This document shows positions 1 to 3,915 of a stretch of 5,377 nucleotides of DNA, piece by piece. The stretch comes from Nitrospirota bacterium (GTDB lineage Bacteria > Nitrospirota > RBG-16-64-22 > JACRHK01): positions 1 to 5,377 of the forward strand of contig JACRHK010000214.1 of the NCBI GenBank assembly GCA_016217625.1, read 5' to 3'. The notes under the pieces are model-generated. The model was not told the origin of the DNA. It did not search any database and saw nothing but the letters and a program-made list of their open reading frames with translations. Every line of letters starts with the position of its first letter. The first letter of the stretch is position 1. Both the position numbers and the translations under genes were made by a program.

Positions 1-246
1 CCCGGCGCTCGAATCGAGGTATTGGACCACCGGAAGATTTTTCAGTTGGTGGAGATCGACCTCGCGGGCTTCGAGATACCCCTGGAGGTCCTTCGCCATG
101 CTCCGGAAGATTTGAGCCTGCAAGCGCCCATATTCCCAGACCGCCTCTTCCCGAAGCACCTGGTAGTTGAGGAAAGAGACCCCAAGAACTGCAGCGACCA
201 GGATCGGCGTCCCGACCCGCACGAGATAATCCGATTTATACCGCAT
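1..246 (-). CDS. N-terminus of membrane-anchored Cache-like sensor protein (partial)
   Basis: The frame is open from ATG at 246 down to base 1 (82 codons) and continues past the left edge, so the effector domain is not visible. Residues 1-10 are polar and basic. Residues 11-31 form a hydrophobic segment (VGTPILVAAVLGVSFLNYQV), read as a signal anchor or first membrane helix. Residues 32-80 form a charged amphipathic helix with the pattern RLQAQIFRSMAKDLQGYLEA, then a stretch ending LPVVQYLDS. This layout is typical of the start of extracytoplasmic Cache sensor domains in histidine kinases, chemoreceptors and diguanylate cyclases; that assignment is inference from pattern. The start is supported by purine-rich GAGGGGAGG (249-257 on the complement) just upstream. 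It lies downstream of tRNA-Leu on the same strand. A histidine kinase is my first guess, but no kinase motif is present here. Confidence 0.6.
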   Translation of the reverse strand, partial: MRYKSDYLVRVGTPILVAAVLGVSFLNYQVLREEAVWEYGRLQAQIFRSMAKDLQGYLEAREVDLHQLKNLPVVQYLDSSAG

Positions 247-274
247 GACCTCCCCTCGGCATGGGGATCGCTGC

Positions 275-309
275 AAAATGAAAAATACAAAATGAAAAAT
301 ACAAAATGG
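275..309. repeat. Heptanucleotide tandem array, AAAATGA/AAAATAC type
   Basis: Five consecutive 7-base units fill 275-309. AAAATGA and AAAATAC alternate, and the last unit is AAAATGG. The 14-base pair of units is exactly duplicated (275-288 and 289-302). The array lies in the gap between the sensor gene start (246) and tRNA-Leu (372). On the minus strand it is T-rich and contains TATTTT, a possible weak -10 element for the sensor gene, but no convincing -35 is seen. Confidence 0.8.
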
Positions 310-326
310 TCTTACCCTCCTGCATG

Positions 327-354
327 TTCAATTTACAATTTGCAATTTGCAATT
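327..354. repeat. Heptanucleotide tandem array, TGCAATT type
   Basis: Four consecutive 7-base units of the form TNCAATT fill 327-354: TTCAATT, TACAATT, then TGCAATT twice. Read on the complement, the units (AAATTGN in shifted register) resemble the AAAATNN units at 275-309. The two arrays therefore look like degenerate inverted arms around a 17-base spacer (310-326). The array directly abuts the GC-rich hairpin 3' of tRNA-Leu. Confidence 0.75.
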
Positions 355-368
355 CGCGCGAAGCGCGA
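354..368 (-). terminator. GC-rich hairpin just 3' of tRNA-Leu (possible terminator or 3' processing element)
   Basis: A perfect 6-bp inverted repeat TCGCGC / GCGCGA with a 3-base loop starts four bases after the encoded CCA of tRNA-Leu. On the minus strand the hairpin is followed by AATTGCAAATTG, which is AT-rich but not a true U-run. It could end the tRNA transcript or protect its 3' end. A classical intrinsic terminator is not proven. Confidence 0.35.
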
Positions 369-371
369 TCG

Positions 372-459
372 TGGTGCCCGGGGGGAGAATCGAACTCCCA
401 AGGTGCGAAGCACCGGGGGATTTTAAGTCCCCTGCGTTTGCCTATTTCGCCACCCGGGC
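372..459 (-). tRNA. tRNA-Leu (anticodon UAA)
   Basis: The complement folds into a class II tRNA of 88 nt including an encoded CCA (372-374). The acceptor stem is GCCCGGG (453-459) with CCCGGGC (376-382), all seven pairs matched, and the discriminator is A at 375. The anticodon stem GGGGA/TCCCC encloses the loop CTTAAAA, giving anticodon TAA at 423-425, which reads UUA leucine codons. The long variable arm is a 5-bp hairpin GGTGC-TTC-GCACC (402-414). The T arm is GGGAG-TTCGATT-CTCCC (383-399). The long variable arm and A73 fit leucine identity. The gene lies 60 nt downstream of khtU on the same strand, and in gene order it corresponds to leuZ of the E. coli glyW-cysT-leuZ operon. Confidence 0.97.
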
Positions 460-467
460 ATGCTGTT

Positions 468-496
468 ATCTTAGACGCATTTATGCGAAAAGTGAA
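468..496 (-). promoter_or_regulatory. Candidate promoter for tRNA-Leu
   Basis: On the minus strand TTCACT (491-496, four of six matches to TTGACA) and TAAGAT (468-473, four of six to TATAAT) are 17 bases apart. Transcription would begin near 461, within a couple of bases of the mature 5' end at 459. The boxes are imperfect, so read-through from khtTU remains possible. Confidence 0.3.
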
Positions 497-516
497 GCCT
501 GTTACAGAACACAGGC
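497..516 (-). terminator. Possible weak terminator after khtU
   Basis: The inverted repeat GCCTGT / ACAGGC (497-502 and 511-516) has an 8-base loop and sits 3 nt past the khtU stop codon. On the minus strand it is followed by TTCACTTTT, a short broken T-rich stretch. The stem is only six pairs, so termination would be partial at best. Confidence 0.3.
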
Positions 517-519
517 GGT

Positions 520-1719
520 TCACCCTTTCCCCTTCTCGGGTTCCTGGTCTGCGGCTTCCGACCGCTCTGCGCTCCACCACTTCCACACGCGCGGGAACTC
601 CTTCATCGCGATCAGGCCCAGGATGCCCGAGCTGAAGACGAGGAACCCGGTGAGGGGCAAAATATGGGCGCCCGCCGCTCCCCCCAGACCCGCCGCCGCC
701 ACTCCCGCAAGGACGATGGAGAACTCCCCCCGCGGCCAGAGGGAGAGGCCGATCCCGAGGGAGGCGCGGACCGACAGCCGCCGAAGCCTTCCCGCCAGAT
801 AGCCGCTCAAGAGCTTCCCCAGCAGAGCGGCCAGGAGGATGAGGAAGACGACAGCCCATCCCTCCGCCAGCTCGCCGATGCGGATCGTCATCCCGAACGA
901 CAGGAAGAAGATGGCCGTGAAGAGGTCCCGGAAGGGGCTGAGCCGCTCGACCAACCGCTCTTTATGGGCCGTCTCCGACAGCAGCAGGCCCGCCACGAAC
1001 GCTCCGATGGCCTCCGACAACCCCAGGCGCGCCGCGGCCGCCGCGTAGAGGATCACGAGGCCGAAGGCAAAAAGCAAGAACAGCTCCGCCTGCTCGATGT
1101 GGAGGAACCGGTTGAGCCGGGGGAGGAACACGTAGGGGATGGCGAGGAAGAGGAAACCGAAAGCGACCACCCGGGCGAGGGCCCAGCCGAGGGCCTCGAC
1201 GCCCCCACTCCCCCATTCTCCCGCAGTCGTCATGCTCGCCAGGAGGGCGAGGTAGAGGACGATGACGAGGTCCTCGAAAACCAGGATGCCGACGATGGTG
1301 TCGGACTCCGGGTTGGCCGCCTGGCGCGTGTCGATAAGCGCTTTCGTGACCACGGCCGAACTGCTGATGTAGAGGATTCCGCCGAGGTAGCAGGCCCCCA
1401 GCCAGTCCCACCCGAGCAGACGGCCAAGGAGAATCCCAATCGGCAGGTTGACCAGGAGATCCACGGTCCCGGACGCCGCCATCGGCCGCCAGAACCGCTT
1501 CATCTGCTGCAGCGAGAACTCCAACCCCAGGAAGAAGAGCAGCAGCAGGCCCACGGTTGACAGGGCATTGACCAGCGGCCCGTGTGTGACGACCCCCTGC
1601 AGGAGAAGTCCGATGAGGATGTAAGCGAGGATGACCGATTGGCCGAGGCGGATGGCCAGGAGCCCTCCCAGAAAGAGGACCACCATGATGGCCCCCAGCT
1701 CAAACAGGAGGTCGGGCAT
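520..1719 (-). CDS. khtU: KhtU-like CPA2 monovalent cation:proton antiporter, membrane subunit
   Basis: 399-residue polytopic inner-membrane protein of the Na+/H+ exchanger fold (CPA2, Kef/KhtU type), expected to exchange cytoplasmic K+ (or a similar cation) for H+. About a dozen hydrophobic segments run from residue 5 to 372. Family signatures in order: the serine-rich unwound helix SSSAVVTKAL (119-128); GILVFEDLVIV (144-154), where E149-D150 occupy the place of the ion-binding acidic pair; GAFVAGLLLSET (239-250); LFTAIFFLSFGM (266-277); RGEFSIVLA (331-339). It ends in a short charged cytosolic tail (380-399) and has no fused TrkA-N/RCK domain, so regulation must come from a separate subunit, which khtT just upstream would supply. 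The ATG at 1719 is 8 nt beyond the khtT stop. It has no good ribosome binding site (AAGGA is too far away), so translational coupling to khtT is likely. The K+ substrate is inferred from the khtT pairing. Confidence 0.88.
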   Translation of the reverse strand: MPDLLFELGAIMVVLFLGGLLAIRLGQSVILAYILIGLLLQGVVTHGPLVNALSTVGLLLLFFLGLEFSLQQMKRFWRPMAASGTVDLLVNLPIGILLGRLLGWDWLGACYLGGILYISSSAVVTKALIDTRQAANPESDTIVGILVFEDLVIVLYLALLASMTTAGEWGSGGVEALGWALARVVAFGFLFLAIPYVFLPRLNRFLHIEQAELFLLFAFGLVILYAAAAARLGLSEAIGAFVAGLLLSETAHKERLVERLSPFRDLFTAIFFLSFGMTIRIGELAEGWAVVFLILLAALLGKLLSGYLAGRLRRLSVRASLGIGLSLWPRGEFSIVLAGVAAAGLGGAAGAHILPLTGFLVFSSGILGLIAMKEFPRVWKWWSAERSEAADQEPEKGKG

Positions 1720-1727
1720 GGGGGAAG

Positions 1728-2207
1728 TCAGTCCTTGAGGAGCTGGCGGAAGGCCTTCATGGCGCTCGCGCCGTGGGCCACCACCAGCAGGACGTCCTCG
1801 ACCTGGAGCACCTCCTCCGGACCCGGAGCCGGAATCGTCTCCTCCCCCCGGAGGATCGTCACGATCGACACCCCCGTCCGCTTGCGGATCTGGAGGTCGC
1901 CGATCCGTCTCCCCGCGCCAGGGCATCCCGGCTCCAGCTTCACCCAATCGATGATCAGGTCCTTGAGGACGACGTCGAGCTGTTCCACCGTCTTGGGATG
2001 GATCTCGCCCACCAGGACGGCGCCGATCTGCCGGGCCTCCTCCTCGGAGAGCTCGATGCAACGCGAGGGGAACTCCTCGCCCTTCAGGAAGGAATAGATC
2101 TCCCGCTTCCCCGTGTTGTGGCGGAGGATCGTGATCTTCTCCCCCGTGTGGGTATGGAGCCAGAACTTCCGCCCGACGCCGGGGAGGTCGGCCTCATGGA
2201 TGCGCAT
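1728..2207 (-). CDS. khtT: KhtT-like RCK_C regulatory subunit of cation:proton antiporter
   Basis: 159-residue soluble protein resembling Bacillus subtilis KhtT (about 165 residues), the cytoplasmic regulator of the KhtU K+/H+ antiporter. The N-terminal part (1-70) opens MRIHEADLPGVGRKFWLHT, the characteristic 'E-LPGVG-KF' start, followed by the H-x-G-K-R-E-I-Y segment (30-38) and EEARQIGAVLVG (56-67). From about 76 to 159 there is a TrkA-C/RCK_C domain with IGDLQIRKRTGVSIVTILR (102-120), a gap rich in P and G, and VEDVLLVVAHG (136-146). In B. subtilis this domain binds cyclic di-AMP, which down-regulates transport; whether this one does is not known. I chose ATG at 2207 because GGGAAG lies 7 nt upstream. 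ATG at 2213 or 2222 would add 2 or 5 residues. It is 8 nt from khtU. No clear promoter is visible between it and tRNA-Cys, so read-through from the tRNA promoter is possible. Confidence 0.87.
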   Translation of the reverse strand: MRIHEADLPGVGRKFWLHTHTGEKITILRHNTGKREIYSFLKGEEFPSRCIELSEEEARQIGAVLVGEIHPKTVEQLDVVLKDLIIDWVKLEPGCPGAGRRIGDLQIRKRTGVSIVTILRGEETIPAPGPEEVLQVEDVLLVVAHGASAMKAFRQLLKD

Positions 2208-2248
2208 AGACATTCTTCCCATCGGGATGCCGGTAACGCGTCGGTAAG

Positions 2249-2283
2249 GGCTGACGGCTGACGGCTGACGGCTGAACGCTGAA
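2249..2283. repeat. Heptanucleotide tandem array, GGCTGAC type
   Basis: Five consecutive 7-base units fill 2249-2283: three exact GGCTGAC copies, then GGCTGAA and CGCTGAA. The array sits in the 77-base gap between the khtT start and the 3' end of tRNA-Cys, beginning one base from the encoded CCA. Unlike the other arrays it is GC-rich and has no evident inverted partner. Confidence 0.85.
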
Positions 2284-2284
2284 A

Positions 2285-2360
2285 TGGACGCGGCGAGCGG
2301 ATTCGAACCGCTGCATAAAGGTTTTGCAGACCTCTCCCTTAGCCACTTGGGTACGCCGCC
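2285..2360 (-). tRNA. tRNA-Cys (anticodon GCA)
   Basis: The complement folds as a 76-nt tRNA with encoded CCA (2285-2287) and discriminator U at 2288, the known cysteine identity base. The anticodon stem GAGGT/ACCTT encloses CTGCAAA, giving GCA at 2325-2327. The T arm is AGCGG-TTCGAAT-CCGCT and the D stem is CCC/GGG. The acceptor stem GGCGGCG (2354-2360) pairs with CGCCGCG (2289-2295) at six positions, but the terminal pair 1:72 is G:G rather than G:C. The gene follows tRNA-Gly after a 92-base spacer on the same strand and probably shares its transcript, as cysT does with glyW in E. coli. Confidence 0.95.
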
Positions 2361-2370
2361 GACAAAGATA

Positions 2371-2445
2371 GTGATTAGTGAATAGTCGTCAGTGAATAGT
2401 TTTAATTCCTTTGACTGTCCACTGTTCACTAATTACTATTCACTG
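2371..2445. repeat. Inverted pair of GTGAATA-type heptanucleotide arrays
   Basis: The spacer between tRNA-Cys and tRNA-Gly is almost wholly built of 7-base units beginning GT. On the plus strand, four units fill 2371-2398: GTGATTA, GTGAATA, GTCGTCA and GTGAATA. On the minus strand, five units fill 2443 down to 2409, running from GTGAATA to GTCAAAG. The two arms face each other across 2401-2408. They contain perfect inverted matches CAGTGAATAGT / ACTATTCACTG (2390-2400 and 2435-2445) and ATTAGTGAA / TTCACTAAT (2374-2382 and 2425-2433). The RNA or single-stranded DNA could fold into a hairpin between the two tRNAs. Confidence 0.85.
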
Positions 2446-2452
2446 CCTTTCG

Positions 2453-2527
<75 letters not shown>

Positions 2528-2549
2528 GTCTTCAAGATCTCCGCCCACT

Positions 2550-2578
2550 ACCATAACAAAACCCCCTCCCCCTGTCAA
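2550..2578 (-). promoter_or_regulatory. Promoter of the tRNA-Gly/tRNA-Cys cluster
   Basis: On the minus strand a perfect -35 TTGACA (2573-2578) and a -10 TATGGT (2550-2555) are separated by exactly 17 bases. The spacer begins with two runs of five G split by one A. Transcription should begin near 2543, leaving a leader of about 16 nt before tRNA-Gly. The stretch between -10 and start (AGTGGGCGG) is GC-rich, a feature of stable-RNA promoters under stringent control in well-studied bacteria. That control is inferred here. Confidence 0.7.
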
Positions 2579-2581
2579 ATT

Positions 2582-2602
2582 GAAAAAGCCCGTCACCGGG
2601 CT
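2582..2602 (-). terminator. Intrinsic terminator hairpin, minus-strand reading, between divergent promoters
   Basis: A perfect 6-bp stem AGCCCG / CGGGCT (2587-2592 and 2597-2602) has a 4-base loop. Read on the minus strand it is followed at once by five T residues (2586-2582), the classical intrinsic terminator layout. Read on the plus strand there is no T-run after it. It would stop transcripts entering from the hisS side before they reach the tRNA promoter. Confidence 0.55.
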
Positions 2603-2622
2603 GCAAAATCAAATAAAACCCA

Positions 2623-2652
2623 TTGACAGACAAGGGGTAAGCTCCTTATAGT
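2623..2652 (+). promoter_or_regulatory. hisS promoter, giving a predicted leaderless transcript
   Basis: A perfect -35 TTGACA (2623-2628) and -10 TATAGT (2647-2652, five of six to TATAAT) are 18 bases apart. The hisS ATG begins at 2659, only six bases past the -10, which is where transcription itself should start. No Shine-Dalgarno sequence is present upstream of the ATG. Confidence 0.7.
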
Positions 2653-2658
2653 ACCCCC

Positions 2659-3915
2659 ATGGTGCAGGCAATCCGCGGCTTCAAAGACATCCTCCCCGGC
2701 GAGACCGAGCGGTGGCTGGCCCTGGAGTCTTCGGCCCGGGATCTTTTTGCCGCTTACGGCTACGCAGAAATCCGCCCCCCGATATTGGAATCTACCGAGG
2801 TCTTCTCCCGCAGCATCGGCGAGACGACCGACATCGTTGAAAAAGAGATGTACACCTTCCAGGACCGGAGCAACCGCTCCGTCACCCTGCGGCCTGAGGG
2901 GACCGCCTCCGTCGTCCGCGCCTGCGTGGAGCACCACCAGTTTCAGACCCTCCCCCTCAAGCTCTACTACCTGGGCCCCATGTTTCGCCACGAGCGGCCC
3001 CAGGCGGGACGCCTCCGCCAGTTTCATCAGATCGGCGTCGAGGCGATGGGGGTGGAAGATGCCGGGATGGATATCGAAGTGTTGGCGCTCTTGCGCGACC
3101 TCTTCGAGCGCTTCGGCCTGCGCGACCTGGAGCTGCAGGTCAGTTCTCTGGGATGTTCCATCTGCAGGCCCGCTTATCGCGAACGGTTGCTTGGGTTTCT
3201 TCGTCCACAAATATCCGCGCTCTGTCCCGACTGCCAGGGGCGGCTGGAGCGGAACCCCCTGCGGACGCTCGACTGCAAGCGGGAAGCGTGCCGCGAGGCC
3301 ACCCAGGACGCCCCCCGCATTCTCGATTCGTTATGCGAAGCCTGCCGCTCCCACTTCGCCGAGGTGCGGGAGGGATTGGACACGCTCCGGATCCCCTACG
3401 TCGTCAACCCTCGGATCGTCCGCGGCCTCGACTACTATATGCGGACGGCCTTCGAACTGGTCACGGATTGTCTGGGCGCACAGAACGCCGTCGCCGCCGG
3501 CGGCCGCTATGACGGGTTAGTGAAAGACCTGGGCGGCCCGGACATCCCGGGGATCGGATTCGCCTTAGGCATGGAGCGCGTCCTGGCGCTCCTCAAGGAT
3601 CGGCAACCCCCGGCCCAGGTCTCCCCTTTCTTTGTCGCCGCGCTGGGGAAAGTCGCCCGGCGCGAGGCCCTGCTCCTCATCCAGGCGCTGCGGAACGTAG
3701 GCAAGCCTGTGGAATGGGATCCGGCGGGCGGCTCGCTCAAGAGCCAGCTCCGAAAGGCCGACCGCCTCGGCGCCCGCCAGGTGGTCATCCTGGGGGAGGA
3801 GGAGATCAAGACCGGCCGGGCCACGCTGCGAGACATGGCAGCCAAGACCCAACAATCCATTCCCCTGTCCGATCTCCTCACTACCCTGACGACCAAGAGT
3901 GCCTCCCATGAGTGA
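2659..3915 (+). CDS. hisS: Histidyl-tRNA synthetase (HisRS)
   Basis: Cytoplasmic class II aminoacyl-tRNA synthetase that activates histidine with ATP and charges tRNA-His. The 418-residue length is normal for bacterial HisRS. The N-terminus has the signature IRGFKDILPGE (5-15). Further motifs: TLRPEGT (76-82); motif 2 GPMFRHERPQAGRLRQF (106-122), with R110 and E112; histidine-A loop RGLDYYMRTAFE (255-266); histidine-B AGGRYDGL (280-287); motif 3 GIGFALGMERV (298-308). From about 324 to the end is the anticodon-binding domain, with VVILGEEEIKTGRATLRDM (375-393). The insertion domain (about 160-235) carries four cysteine pairs, C166/C169, C189/C192, C206/C211 and C226/C229, around NPLRTLDCK. 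The start is fixed by homology and by the promoter spacing, which implies leaderless translation. The 3' end overlaps the next gene by 8 nt. Confidence 0.97.
   Translation: MVQAIRGFKDILPGETERWLALESSARDLFAAYGYAEIRPPILESTEVFSRSIGETTDIVEKEMYTFQDRSNRSVTLRPEGTASVVRACVEHHQFQTLPLKLYYLGPMFRHERPQAGRLRQFHQIGVEAMGVEDAGMDIEVLALLRDLFERFGLRDLELQVSSLGCSICRPAYRERLLGFLRPQISALCPDCQGRLERNPLRTLDCKREACREATQDAPRILDSLCEACRSHFAEVREGLDTLRIPYVVNPRIVRGLDYYMRTAFELVTDCLGAQNAVAAGGRYDGLVKDLGGPDIPGIGFALGMERVLALLKDRQPPAQVSPFFVAALGKVARREALLLIQALRNVGKPVEWDPAGGSLKSQLRKADRLGARQVVILGEEEIKTGRATLRDMAAKTQQSIPLSDLLTTLTTKSASHE

Noticed and set aside
42..290. Complete minus-strand open frame of 82 codons over the sensor gene
   Set aside because: It is in a different frame from the sensor, starts inside the heptad array, lacks a ribosome binding site and is rich in S/R. 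The frame starting at 246 has a membrane anchor and a purine-rich site.
664..1560. Long plus-strand open frame antisense to khtU (298 codons)
   Set aside because: Its translation is a highly charged E/Q/R/P-rich mix with no domain, typical of the frame opposite a GC-rich membrane protein gene. The minus-strand frame has clear antiporter motifs.
1720..2061. N-terminal extension of khtU upstream of 1719
   Set aside because: The extra 114 codons overlap khtT in another frame and read as R/G/P-rich noise. The antiporter fold starts at MPDLLFELG.
1773..2261. Plus-strand open frame opposite khtT (162 codons)
   Set aside because: Antisense shadow of a gene with recognisable RCK_C sequence. It has no family resemblance and runs across the non-coding heptad array.
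2249..2283. CRISPR-like short repeat cluster
   Set aside because: The units are 7 bases with no spacers, far below CRISPR repeat length, and no cas genes are present.
2208..2429. N-terminal extension of khtT through the tRNA-Cys region
   Set aside because: The longer frame would be translated across a tRNA gene and two repeat arrays. KhtT homology begins at MRIHEADLPGVG.
2562..2572. G-quadruplex on the minus strand (two G5 runs)
   Set aside because: Only two G-tracts are present, so an intramolecular quadruplex cannot form. It is kept as a note on the promoter spacer.
2528..2658. T-box or histidine attenuator upstream of hisS
   Set aside because: The promoter lies so close to the ATG that no leader RNA exists, and the only terminator hairpin has its T-run on the opposite strand.
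2593..3210. Minus-strand open frame opposite hisS (205 codons)
   Set aside because: It covers the hisS promoter and conserved HisRS motifs in antisense, and its own translation shows no domain.
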